6,677 bases of DNA from Oscillospiraceae bacterium (GCA_015068055.1 SVLG01000083.1:1-6677); one strand, 5' to 3'. Positions 1-6,094 are shown, numbered from the stretch's first letter. Numbers and translations are program-made. The notes: a model not told the origin generated them from the sequence alone.

Positions 1-64
1 TTTCGTTTCCGTCCAGGCGATATACACACATCGCCGGCAAGAAACTCTCAGCCGCCCGATTCAC
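1..64 (-). CDS. Possible N-terminal fragment of an unrecognised protein, cut by the window edge
   Basis: A leftward reading frame starts with GTG at 64 and stays open to the window edge. It gives about 21 residues (MNRAAESFLPAMCVYRLDGN, then E). The start was chosen because GGAG (minus strand, 75-72) lies 7 nt upstream; the in-frame ATG at 70 would leave only 1 nt, and the ATG at 31 has no ribosome site. A good leftward promoter (156-184) would give a leader of about 85 nt containing a GCATAG/CTATGC hairpin. The fragment is too short to identify. The opposite strand is also open from the left edge to a TAG at 121-123, so the assignment is tentative. Confidence 0.33.
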   Translation of the reverse strand, partial: MNRAAESFLPAMCVYRLDGNE

Positions 65-155
65 GGACATACTCCACGGAAGTTACCGCCCTCTCGGACG
101 CAATCTCCCGCTTCACCGCATAGCACGCCCCTATGCAAGGGACACGCGCCATAGT

Positions 156-184
156 AGAATAACAATATCCCCCCGATTTGTCAA
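156..184 (-). promoter_or_regulatory. Leftward sigma-A-type promoter with extended -10
   Basis: On the minus strand TTGACA (184-179) is followed after exactly 17 nt by TATTCT (161-156). A TG one base upstream of the -10 box makes it an extended -10. Transcription would start near 149-150 and run off the left edge. The perfect -35 box sits in the loop of the hairpin at 167-200, so promoter and hairpin overlap completely. Confidence 0.6.
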
Positions 185-216
185 TACCTTTCGGGGGGAT
201 TTTTAAAAATTTTTTC
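167..216. terminator. GC-rich hairpin, probable terminator beyond capA, possibly bidirectional
   Basis: A perfect 10-bp stem (167-176 with 191-200) encloses a 14-nt loop. On the plus strand it is followed by a strong T-rich tail (200-216), the classic form for a rightward transcript. Read leftward, as needed for the capA-like gene that stops at 224, the tail is only moderately U-rich (ATTGTTATT). It lies 24 nt beyond that stop codon and could serve both directions. Confidence 0.6.
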
Positions 217-223
217 GTATTTT

Positions 224-1363
224 TTACTCCGTCCACTGGAGTTTTGTCAGCACACGTTTATAGGCGTCGCTGCCCTCTTCGTAAGGCGTGGGACAGTAGT
301 CGTTTCTGTCGTTGGTGGAGGACACGCTGCAGGGCACCACCCGCACATCGGTAAGCTCCACGGCATCCGCTGCGGCGTCGTAGCGGAAATCCGCCTGCAC
401 AATGACGGAGTCCTTGTCGTTGGGATTGAGATGCCCGCCGTAGCAGAAGTTGCCCATGGAGTAGAAGATGGGTACATTATTATAATACTCCATCCGCTGC
501 AGAATGTGGGCATGTCCGCCCACGAGCATATCGCAGCCCCAGTCCACCATATCGTGGGCCATCTGCACCTCCCAGGCCTCCGGCTCCTGCAGGTACTCCA
601 TGGTTCCCCAGTGCATGAAGCCGATGATGAGATCGCAGTTATCCTCCTTGCAAAGGGCGATGTCCGCCTCGATACTGGCCCGCCACGCCGCCTCACCGGC
701 GGGGTTTTCCACGGTGTTGTAGGTGACGATGCCCACCTTCATGCCGCCCTCCATCTCAAAGATCAGAGGCGCCGCGGCGTCGGTGTAACGGACGCCCACG
801 GCATCCAGTGCCGCCTTGGTATCCGCCCGGCCTTCTTCCTGAAAGTCCCCGGCGTGGTTATTGGAAACGCTGACACCCTCCACGCTGCCAAGCGAGAGGA
901 CCTGGGCATAGGCGGGATCCGCCTTGAAGCGATAGTTCTTATAGACCGGGGTGTTGGAGTCGGTGAAGGTTCCTTCCAGATTCACCATGGTGAAGTCGTC
1001 GTTAGCAAAATACTCCTGCACAGCAGAGAGAGGCTTTGCGTAATCACTGCCTACGGTGGACTGGAAGTCCCCGGGGGTACTCCCCTGCCACTCCAGAAGA
1101 CTGCCCAGAGTGGTGTCCCCGGCAAAGGAGAAGGTGTAGGTATACACCGGCTCGGGCGTGGGTTCCGGAGTAGGTTCCGGAGTGGGCTCCGGGGTAGGTT
1201 CCGGGGTAGGCGTGGGAGCCGGTGTCGGCGTTGCCGCCACTTCCGGGGTGGGTTCCGGCAGCATCTCCGTCTTCTCCGCCTTCAGACGCAGGGCAAAGAC
1301 CGCGAGCAGCAGCGCCAGACATATAAGGAGCAGGACAGCCTGCACGATGTTCTTTACTTTCAT
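224..1363 (-). CDS. CapA-family protein, membrane-anchored, metallophosphatase-like
   Basis: This 379-residue protein belongs to the CapA family (poly-gamma-glutamate capsule type, calcineurin-like metallophosphatase fold). Residues 6-25 form an uncleaved signal anchor. Residues 36-72 are a Pro/Glu/Thr linker with PEPT repeats, which probably holds the domain away from the membrane. The catalytic-type domain follows with all family motifs in order: FAGDTTLG (80-87), NLEG (128-131), SNNHAGD (167-173), HWGTMEY (251-257), GGHAHILQ (282-289) and YSMGNF (301-306). The metal-binding Asp, Asn and His positions are intact. The ATG at 1363 was chosen over an upstream ATG at 1492 because AAGGAG (1376-1371) lies 7 nt before it and the promoter lies between the two. 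No capB or capC neighbours are present, so capsule synthesis is not supported; a phosphatase or envelope hydrolase role is equally possible. Confidence 0.9.
   Translation of the reverse strand: MKVKNIVQAVLLLICLALLLAVFALRLKAEKTEMLPEPTPEVAATPTPAPTPTPEPTPEPTPEPTPEPTPEPVYTYTFSFAGDTTLGSLLEWQGSTPGDFQSTVGSDYAKPLSAVQEYFANDDFTMVNLEGTFTDSNTPVYKNYRFKADPAYAQVLSLGSVEGVSVSNNHAGDFQEEGRADTKAALDAVGVRYTDAAAPLIFEMEGGMKVGIVTYNTVENPAGEAAWRASIEADIALCKEDNCDLIIGFMHWGTMEYLQEPEAWEVQMAHDMVDWGCDMLVGGHAHILQRMEYYNNVPIFYSMGNFCYGGHLNPNDKDSVIVQADFRYDAAADAVELTDVRVVPCSVSSTNDRNDYCPTPYEEGSDAYKRVLTKLQWTE
1149..1208. repeat. Five 12-bp tandem repeats encoding the PEPT linker
   Basis: Five contiguous 12-bp units follow the pattern GGYTCSGGVGTR with few changes (1149, 1161, 1173, 1185, 1197); a degenerate sixth starts at 1209. 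Each adds four residues (Pro-Glu-Pro-Thr) to the CapA-like protein, so copy-number change would stay in frame and only alter linker length. Confidence 0.85.
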
Positions 1364-1393
1364 GGGGTGACTCCTTCGGAGATAGTTTTCCTT

Positions 1394-1422
1394 ATTATAA
1401 CGTCCCGGGAAAGATTTGTCCA
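1394..1422 (-). promoter_or_regulatory. Promoter of the capA-like gene
   Basis: On the minus strand TGGACA (1422-1417, five of six consensus bases) is separated by 17 nt from a perfect TATAAT (1399-1394). The predicted start near 1387 leaves a leader of about 24 nt carrying the AAGGAG ribosome site. Confidence 0.75.
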
Positions 1423-1430
1423 CCGGTGGA
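1419..1430. promoter_or_regulatory. Perfect palindrome TCCACCGGTGGA, candidate operator
   Basis: This 12-bp perfect dyad overlaps the -35 box of the capA-like promoter and lies in the 145-bp divergent spacer shared with the hexokinase gene. A protein bound here would occlude the leftward promoter. A second short dyad, TCCCGGGA (1403-1410), lies in the promoter spacer. The cognate regulator is not identifiable. Confidence 0.4.
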
Positions 1431-1456
1431 TTTTTTGTGTTTTCATTTTCCACACA

Positions 1457-1486
1457 TTGTGTTATTATGATATAGTTGTTTATTAT
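1457..1486 (+). promoter_or_regulatory. Weak candidate promoter for the hexokinase operon
   Basis: TTGTGT (1457-1462) and TATTAT (1481-1486) are 18 nt apart in an AT-rich stretch upstream of the hexokinase start. Other -10-like hexamers occur nearby (TATGAT at 1466, TATAGT at 1471) without good -35 partners. The leader from the first pair would be very short. Confidence 0.3.
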
Positions 1487-1508
1487 GTGCATTTCAGGAG
1501 GCCGAGCT

Positions 1509-2789
1509 ATGGATTACCGCATTGCCGCGGAGACCTTTCTCCGCAAACACCATATGCACCCCGATAATATTGATATAAATGACTTTTGCCGCGCCTTTAC
1601 CGAGGATATGGCCGCAGGTCTTGCCGGTCGTCCCTCCTCCATGGGCATGTTCCCGGCCTATCTGAGCTGTGAGAGCGAGCCGCAGAGGGAAACCCCTGTG
1701 CTGGTTGTGGATGCCGGGGGCACCAACCTTCGCTGCGCCCGGATGCATTTTACCGCCGACGGCAGCATCGTTACCGACTCCATCCGCAAGAGCCGCATGC
1801 CCGGCACCCGGGGCGAAGTGGATGTAACGGAGCTTTTTGACACCATCGCCCGGGAGATCATGGCCGTGGGAGCCGACTGCGAGCTGGCCTGCATCAGCTT
1901 CTCTTACCCCTGTGAGGTGCTGCCCAACGGCGACGGCCGCGTCATCCGACTCACCAAGGAACTCCATGTAACGAATCTTGTGGGCTCCACGGTCTGCGAA
2001 CCGCTGGAAAAGGCCCTGAAAAAGCTGGGAGCCCCCGGCACGCGCCGCTGGCGGCTCATCAACGACACCGTCGGCACCCTGCTCGGCGGCATGGCCCAGT
2101 GCGACCGCAGCCGTTACGACGGCTTTGTAGGTCTCATCCTCGGCACCGGCACCAACACCTGTGCCTCCTTCCCTGCTGCGGATATCAGCAAGTCCCCCGC
2201 CGCCGTAGCCATGGGCGGACAGGTCGTTGTCAATCTGGAAAGCGGCGGCTTCGACCGTTTTACCCTCGGCAGCGCCGACGACCGTCTGGATGCCAACAGC
2301 ATCCAGCCCGGAAAGCAGCGGCTGGAAAAGACCATTTCCGGCGGCTACTATCACCAGCTCCTGCGGCAGACCCTGCTGCTGGCCGTGGAAGAAGGCGTTC
2401 TCCACGCCGATGCCGAGGCTATCCGCAGCGCCTGGATCGACAGCCCCGCCGTGGACCGTCTCTGCGGGGACGAAGCCAACGATACGCTCTTTCCCCGGCT
2501 TCTGGGCACCGAACGGCCCTTTGCCCATCATGTAAACGCCCTCCTTCTGGAGCGGGCCGCTAAGCTCACCGCCTGCACCCTTGCCTCTATTATTCTTTAT
2601 CAGAATGTTGCTCCGGGCAGCCGCATCTGCATCTGCTCCGACGGCACCACCATTGCCAAAAACCCGCTGCTTCGCCCCCTCAGCGAAAAGTATCTGGCCG
2701 AAGTTCTTGCCCCCCGGGGCATCCACGCCGAATACTTCCAGGTCAGCGATGCCACGCTGCTGGGCAGCGCCTATGCAGGTCTGCTCTGA
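1509..2789 (+). CDS. Hexokinase of the eukaryotic-type hexokinase family
   Basis: The 426-residue product resembles eukaryotic hexokinase halves (about 450 residues) rather than the ROK or Glk glucokinases common in bacteria; it should phosphorylate glucose or another hexose with ATP in the cytosol. Motifs run in hexokinase order: SSMGMFPAYL (43-52), the phosphate loop VVDAGGTNLR (66-75), FSYPC (131-135), RLTKEL (147-152), NDTVGT (185-190, D186 the expected catalytic base), GLILGTGTN (208-216), NLESGGF (242-248), GKQRLEKTISG (268-278) and SDGTTIAKNP (377-386). The glucose-contact set of human hexokinase I (Ser, Thr-Lys, Asn-Asp, Glu, Glu) appears intact as S132, T149, K150, N185, D186, E244 and E273. 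The start at 1509 follows AGGAGG (1496-1501) by 7 nt; an in-frame ATG at 1476 lacks such a site. The next gene follows 42 bp downstream in the same direction. Confidence 0.88.
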   Translation: MDYRIAAETFLRKHHMHPDNIDINDFCRAFTEDMAAGLAGRPSSMGMFPAYLSCESEPQRETPVLVVDAGGTNLRCARMHFTADGSIVTDSIRKSRMPGTRGEVDVTELFDTIAREIMAVGADCELACISFSYPCEVLPNGDGRVIRLTKELHVTNLVGSTVCEPLEKALKKLGAPGTRRWRLINDTVGTLLGGMAQCDRSRYDGFVGLILGTGTNTCASFPAADISKSPAAVAMGGQVVVNLESGGFDRFTLGSADDRLDANSIQPGKQRLEKTISGGYYHQLLRQTLLLAVEEGVLHADAEAIRSAWIDSPAVDRLCGDEANDTLFPRLLGTERPFAHHVNALLLERAAKLTACTLASIILYQNVAPGSRICICSDGTTIAKNPLLRPLSEKYLAEVLAPRGIHAEYFQVSDATLLGSAYAGLL

Positions 2790-2831
2790 GAAGGCATACC
2801 TTATTATGATGTAACCCCGGAGGAAATCACC

Positions 2832-3671
2832 ATGCACGCATTCAAGAGGGTCGCCGCCGTTATCGCGGCGCTCCTCCTCATCGGCTGCCTTGTCCCCGCT
2901 GCCATGGCCGCAGCGGACACCGACAGCTTTCTGGAAGAACACGCCGCCCAGTGTACAGAAGACGGGCACAGCTATTATCTGAACGGCCGCAGCGGCTATG
3001 TGAGCATCTACCGCTCCCCGCTGGCCTCCTCCCCCTGCGACTATCTCCTCAACGAGCGCTGTCTTACTGTCCACTGCATCTGGCAGGACGGGCAGGGCCG
3101 TCCGTGGGGACAGATCCACTACGAAACCCGCGACCGCGGCGTGGGCCGCGACGCAGCCGAGGACGGCAGCATCGCATGGGTACAGATGCGGGAAATGCAG
3201 CTGCGCCGCGACAAAACCCAGTTCGTACTGGAGCGGCTGGATGACTTCGTCATGAAAAGCGTCACACTGGATATGCGCGATTATGACCGCGTCATTCTCT
3301 GGCCCTACCCCGGCAGCGGCGGTCAGGGCAGCGATGCCTCCTGGTATATCCGCCGGGAGGAAGACAACGTTCTGGAGTTCCCCGCCTACTGGGTGGACTC
3401 TCTGGGCCGCCGCTGGGGCGGCTACACCTTCTTTGATGCCGACGGCTTTATCTGCATAGACGAGCCGGGACTTAGTGAAAACCTTCTTCCCGAGGTGGAA
3501 GCCGCCGGACGGATCACCCCGGCCGCCGACGCCGCCACGCTGCCCCGTCCCAACAACGCCGCAGCCACGCTCCGCAGCGGTGCCATCCTGGGCGCAGCCG
3601 CCGCAGCAGCGGTCGCCGCCGGCACAGGCCTTTTCCTTTATCTGCGCCGCAGAAAGCACAAAGCAGAATAA
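2832..3671 (+). CDS. Exported, C-terminally membrane-anchored protein of unknown function with two SH3-like repeats
   Basis: I do not recognise a named family for this 279-residue protein. Residues 1-26 are a signal peptide with a likely cut after AMA; LIGC at 16-19 also fits a lipobox, but it sits in the middle of the hydrophobic stretch. The outer part holds two similar modules: around 55-119, centred on W84-x-D-x-x-G-R-x-W-G93, and around 154-212, centred on W187-x-D-x-x-G-R-x-W-G196. Their beta-rich pattern resembles bacterial SH3-like domains (inference). An Ala/Pro-rich stretch (about 225-248) leads to a transmembrane segment (about 250-271) and the basic tail RRRKHKAE, giving an outside-N, inside-C topology. 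GGAGG (2819-2823) lies 8 nt before the ATG. It is probably co-transcribed with the hexokinase gene and ends just before a terminator, which suggests a surface sensing or binding role but does not prove one. Confidence 0.8.
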   Translation: MHAFKRVAAVIAALLLIGCLVPAAMAAADTDSFLEEHAAQCTEDGHSYYLNGRSGYVSIYRSPLASSPCDYLLNERCLTVHCIWQDGQGRPWGQIHYETRDRGVGRDAAEDGSIAWVQMREMQLRRDKTQFVLERLDDFVMKSVTLDMRDYDRVILWPYPGSGGQGSDASWYIRREEDNVLEFPAYWVDSLGRRWGGYTFFDADGFICIDEPGLSENLLPEVEAAGRITPAADAATLPRPNNAAATLRSGAILGAAAAAAVAAGTGLFLYLRRRKHKAE

Positions 3672-3676
3672 ATCCC

Positions 3677-3706
3677 GCCGTCGTCCGTCCGGACGGCGGC
3701 TTTTTT
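3677..3706 (+). terminator. Rho-independent terminator of the hexokinase operon
   Basis: A 10-bp stem with one G-U pair (3677-3686 with 3691-3700), a GTCC loop and six T residues (3701-3706) start 6 nt after the stop codon of the membrane protein gene. Confidence 0.92.
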
Positions 3707-3737
3707 ACCCCGACACGGACATAGGACAAAATATTTC

Positions 3738-3765
3738 TTGTAAATAAACACCGTTTTTATATTAT
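3738..3765 (+). promoter_or_regulatory. Possible upstream promoter of ortAB
   Basis: TTGTAA (3738-3743) and TATTAT (3760-3765) are 16 nt apart in the AT-rich spacer. This is weaker than the proximal promoter and may be a chance match in AT-rich DNA. Confidence 0.3.
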
Positions 3766-3780
3766 ACGAACACTTTCCCC

Positions 3781-3809
3781 TTGTTTATTTTCAATAATGC
3801 CGTTATAAT
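3781..3809 (+). promoter_or_regulatory. Main promoter of ortAB
   Basis: TTGTTT (3781-3786) and a perfect TATAAT (3804-3809) have the ideal 17-nt spacing, placing the start near 3816 and giving a leader of about 65 nt. A small palindrome, TTATT-TTC-AATAA (3785-3797), lies over the promoter spacer and could bind a regulator, though AT-rich DNA makes such dyads common. Confidence 0.68.
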
Positions 3810-3815
3810 AAAAAC

Positions 3816-3835
3816 AGCGGATCGTTGGATCCGTT
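3816..3835 (+). promoter_or_regulatory. Hairpin at the predicted 5' end of the ortAB mRNA
   Basis: CGGATC (3818-3823) and GATCCG (3828-3833) form a perfect stem around GTTG. A G-U and an A-U pair extend it to 3816-3835. Its base coincides with the transcription start predicted from the -10 box, the position where 5' hairpins protect mRNAs from decay. It lacks a T-run, so it is not a terminator. Confidence 0.5.
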
Positions 3836-3880
3836 TCCTTTGCTGGCAAAACACTTAATTTATACACAGGAGGCAGCACA

Positions 3881-4180
3881 ATGGCGAAAAAAGGCGATTG
3901 GGTGCGCGTGCACCGCAATGTCCTGGAGGCCGAGGGCCGTACCGGCTCCGTCCCCGAGGATACGAGATCCGTTCCCCTGGAAATGTGGGTAAAAGGGCAT
4001 CTGCTGGCCGATTGCGAGATCGGCGAGACCGCCCGTATCCTCACCCGTGTGGGCCGTGAGGAATACGGCACCCTCCTCGAGGTCAACCCCCAGTTCGAGA
4101 TCAACTTCGGCGACTTCGTGCCCGAAGTGCTGGCCATCGACGACCAGCTCCGCGGCGCGCTTTTTGGAGGTGACAAATAA
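3881..4180 (+). CDS. ortA: 2-amino-4-oxopentanoate thiolase, alpha (small) subunit OrtA
   Basis: This 99-residue protein has the size and pattern of OrtA, the small subunit of the two-part thiolase that cleaves 2-amino-4-oxopentanoate with CoA to acetyl-CoA and alanine in anaerobic ornithine fermentation. Recognisable stretches are GDWVRVHR (5-12), PEDTRSVPLEMWVKG (25-39), the central EIGETARILTRVGREEYGTLLEVNP and the C-terminal LRGALFGGD. It is soluble and has no signal peptide. AGGAGG (3868-3873) lies 7 nt before the ATG. Its stop codon overlaps the ortB start by one base (TAATG), which fits coupled translation of subunits made in equal amounts. Its codon use (C-ending, AAC, TTC, CTG) suggests strong expression. 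Identification is from remembered family pattern, without alignment. Confidence 0.88.
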   Translation: MAKKGDWVRVHRNVLEAEGRTGSVPEDTRSVPLEMWVKGHLLADCEIGETARILTRVGREEYGTLLEVNPQFEINFGDFVPEVLAIDDQLRGALFGGDK

Positions 4181-5586
4181 TGGCTCTGGACAGAAGTTAT
4201 GAAGCTGTGACCGCCCGTAAGGGTGAGATCATCAAGAACGCCATCGGCGTTGACTACACCAAGTACGAAAAGGGCGGCATCGCCTTTGACTACGAAGCCC
4301 TCATGAACGACACCGGTTACACCCTGGAGGACAACATCCGCATCCAGCAGAGTGTCAACGTGGGCAACACCCCCATCTTTGAGCTCCACAACCTCACCGC
4401 TCTGGCCCGCAAGTATGCCAAGCCCGGCTACGGCGCCCGCATCTTCATCAAGGACGAGGCCTCCAACCCCGCCGGTTCCTTCAAAGAGCGCCGCGCCGCC
4501 ACCAGCGTCTACGAAGCCAAGAGAAGAGGCTACAAGGGCGTTGTGGCCGCCACCTCCGGCAACTACGGCGCTGCTGTGGCCTCTCAGGCCGCCATGCAGG
4601 GCCTCAAGTGCATCATCGTCCAGGAGTGCTACGACTCCAAGGGCGTCGGCCAGCCCGAGATCGTTGAGAAGGCCCGTAAGTGCGAGGCTCTCGGCGCCGA
4701 GGTGCTGCAGCTGAGCGTGGGCCCCGAGCTGTTCTATCAGACTCTCCTGGCTCTGGAAGACACCGGCTACTTCAACGCCTCCCTGTACAGCTCCTTCGGT
4801 GTGTGCGGCGTTGAGACTCTGGGCTGGGAGCTGGCGCAGCAGTTCCGCGCCCTCTGCGGCAAGGATCCCGATGTGGTCGTCTGTTCCAACGCCGGCGGCG
4901 GCAACCTGACCGGTACCGCCCGCGGCCTGCAGAAGGCCGGCTGCAGCGCTCAGGTCGTGGCTGCTTCCGTTGACCTGACCGGTCTGCACATGGCCAGCGA
5001 CACCGCCTTCAACAAGAAGAGCTTCACCACCGCTCACACCGGCTTCGGCGTTCCCTACGCCGTTGACCCCGACCACTCCGACGTGCCCCGCAGCGCCGCC
5101 CGTCCCCTGCGCTACATGGATCGTTACGTCACCGTGACCCAGGGCGAGACCTTCTACATCACCGAAGCCCTCGCCACCCTCGAAGGCATGGAGAAGGGCC
5201 CCGCCGGCAACACCAGCCTCACCGCCGCCTTTGCTCTGGCTCAGGAGCTGCCCGAGGACGCCATCATCGTTGCACAGGAAACTGAGTACACCGGCGCCGG
5301 CAAGGGCATCATGCCCCAGCTCTCCTTCGCCCGCCGCAACGGCATCGAGCTGAAGTTCGGCGATCCCGCCGAGTCCACCCCCGGTAAGGACATCGTCTTC
5401 CCCGCCAACCCCGGCCTGCTGAAGGTCAAGGATCTGGAGATGGCCCGTCTTTACAAGAGCCACATCAAGCACAGCCTCCATGGCAAGGACCCCAAGTCCC
5501 TGACCGACGAGGAAGTCGCTTATCTGGTTGAGGAGTGCAAGCACTGGGATGAAGCCCAGGTCCGCGAGCACCTGGCCTCCATGTAA
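4180..5586 (+). CDS. ortB: 2-amino-4-oxopentanoate thiolase, beta (PLP) subunit OrtB
   Basis: The 468-residue product has the usual OrtB length and is a fold-type II PLP enzyme related to threonine synthase. With OrtA it converts 2-amino-4-oxopentanoate and CoA to acetyl-CoA and alanine (D-alanine in the clostridial enzyme), the last step of the oxidative branch of ornithine fermentation. NPAGSFKERRA (96-106) carries the Schiff-base lysine K102. SGNYG (126-130) supplies the Asn that contacts the cofactor ring, and NAGGGNLTG (237-245) is the glycine-rich phosphate loop. The ribosome site is a full GGAGGTGA (4166-4173) 6 nt from the ATG, inside the end of ortA. Lysine is written almost always AAG and most codons end in C or G, pointing to high expression. 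No aminomutase, diaminopentanoate dehydrogenase or racemase gene is adjacent, so those steps must be encoded elsewhere or the enzyme serves another source of substrate. Confidence 0.92.
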   Translation: MALDRSYEAVTARKGEIIKNAIGVDYTKYEKGGIAFDYEALMNDTGYTLEDNIRIQQSVNVGNTPIFELHNLTALARKYAKPGYGARIFIKDEASNPAGSFKERRAATSVYEAKRRGYKGVVAATSGNYGAAVASQAAMQGLKCIIVQECYDSKGVGQPEIVEKARKCEALGAEVLQLSVGPELFYQTLLALEDTGYFNASLYSSFGVCGVETLGWELAQQFRALCGKDPDVVVCSNAGGGNLTGTARGLQKAGCSAQVVAASVDLTGLHMASDTAFNKKSFTTAHTGFGVPYAVDPDHSDVPRSAARPLRYMDRYVTVTQGETFYITEALATLEGMEKGPAGNTSLTAAFALAQELPEDAIIVAQETEYTGAGKGIMPQLSFARRNGIELKFGDPAESTPGKDIVFPANPGLLKVKDLEMARLYKSHIKHSLHGKDPKSLTDEEVAYLVEECKHWDEAQVREHLASM

Positions 5587-5597
5587 GTCAACACAGC

Positions 5598-5635
5598 AAC
5601 CCGCCGCAGGATAAACCTGCGGCGGGTTTTCTTTT
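5598..5635 (+). terminator. Rho-independent terminator of ortAB
   Basis: A perfect 13-bp stem (5598-5610 with 5616-5628), an ATAAA loop and the tail TTTTCTTTT (5627-5635) follow the ortB stop by 11 nt. Leftward the tail is poor in T, so it is weaker for the converging gene that stops at 5635. Confidence 0.95.
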
Positions 5636-6045
5636 CAAATCAGTTGTATATCCAGTTCGTGTAAGTACGCTTGAGCAACTATAACATCTACATCCGTCCG
5701 GCTTCGAATGATAATGCGCAAAGCAGACTCTCCTAAATCCAGCCACGTTTCATGGTACCATATCCGATGCCCTCTATAAGCTGCGGAGAAACCGGAAATG
5801 CCATTGATCTCCTGTTTTGTAATCGGCTCTATTATCTCCTCACTCAGGCCCTCAATAGCTTCGCGCAGTTCCCCTTTTAATTCTTCGCAGTCCTTTTCCA
5901 TTCTAATTTCGATGTTTTTTCTTCCATCTGTAGAAAAAAGCAAAACTTCTTCCTTAACCCCCGACACCACATTCCCAACAAAACCACACGGTATCAGAAA
6001 ACTGATTATGCCCAATCGCTGCCTGTTCACCCCTGTCGGTTTCAT
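5635..6045 (-). CDS. Hypothetical protein, possibly exported, in an AT-richer cassette
   Basis: I do not recognise this 136-residue protein. A basic start (MKPTGVNRQR) is followed by a hydrophobic stretch (about 11-28) that could be a weak signal or membrane segment. The rest reads as an alpha/beta domain: a strand near VLLFSTDGRKNIEIRM, a charged helix (about 51-70), then the strands GISGFSAAYRGHRIWYHETW and ALRIIIRS. The strand pattern with a Gly-rich turn and a Tyr/Trp-rich strand recalls small PsbP/DcrB-like lipoprotein domains, but no cysteine lipobox is seen and this is a guess. The ATG at 6045 follows GGGGG (6057-6053) by 7 nt, a G-U tolerant ribosome site. Codon use is more AT-ending than in ortAB. 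The gene is divergent from the repressor gene, and candidate operator half-sites overlap its promoter. Confidence 0.7.
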   Translation of the reverse strand: MKPTGVNRQRLGIISFLIPCGFVGNVVSGVKEEVLLFSTDGRKNIEIRMEKDCEELKGELREAIEGLSEEIIEPITKQEINGISGFSAAYRGHRIWYHETWLDLGESALRIIIRSRTDVDVIVAQAYLHELDIQLI

Positions 6046-6058
6046 TTACCCGCCCCCA

Positions 6059-6094
6059 ATATATTCTATTTTGAATATCTAATTTAGAATATAT
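6059..6094. promoter_or_regulatory. Candidate repressor operator with ATATTC/GAATAT half-sites
   Basis: A perfect 10-bp inverted repeat (6059-6068 with 6085-6094) encloses a third half-site. ATATTC is at 6061-6066 and GAATAT at 6073-6078 and 6087-6092. Short repeated half-sites next to a ribbon-helix-helix gene are typical of autoregulatory operators. They cover the -10 box, spacer and start point of the leftward promoter. Confidence 0.5.

Noticed and set aside
1..123. Rightward open frame from the window edge to TAG at 121, ahead of a T-tailed hairpin
   Set aside because: It could be the end of a rightward gene, but its Pro/Ser/Arg/Thr-rich product is typical of off-frame reading, all three plus frames are open here, and the leftward promoter, ribosome site and start fit better. 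It is kept as the alternative to the leftward fragment.
1..150. Structured RNA such as 6S RNA or a riboswitch on the leftward transcript
   Set aside because: Several small hairpins exist, including a stem with a GAGA loop, but none of the consensus motifs I checked (TPP, SAM, FMN, glycine, c-di-GMP, guanidine, RNase P) is present and the 5' and 3' parts do not form a long hairpin.
224..1363. Poly-gamma-glutamate capsule locus
   Set aside because: Only the CapA-like gene is present; no CapB ligase or CapC membrane protein lies in the window.
431..1567. Long rightward frame opposite the capA-like gene (378 codons)
   Set aside because: It is the antisense shadow of the CapA-family gene: Arg/Gly/His-rich product with no recognisable domain or ribosome site.
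1494..3659. Leftward frame of 721 codons opposite the hexokinase and membrane protein genes
   Set aside because: It spans two well-supported rightward genes and gives an Ala/Gly/Val-rich product; it results from GC-rich codon bias on the other strand.
3757..5571. Leftward frame of 604 codons opposite ortAB
   Set aside because: It covers the ortAB promoter and both genes in antisense, and its Gly/Ala/Val/Leu-rich composition reflects their strong codon bias.
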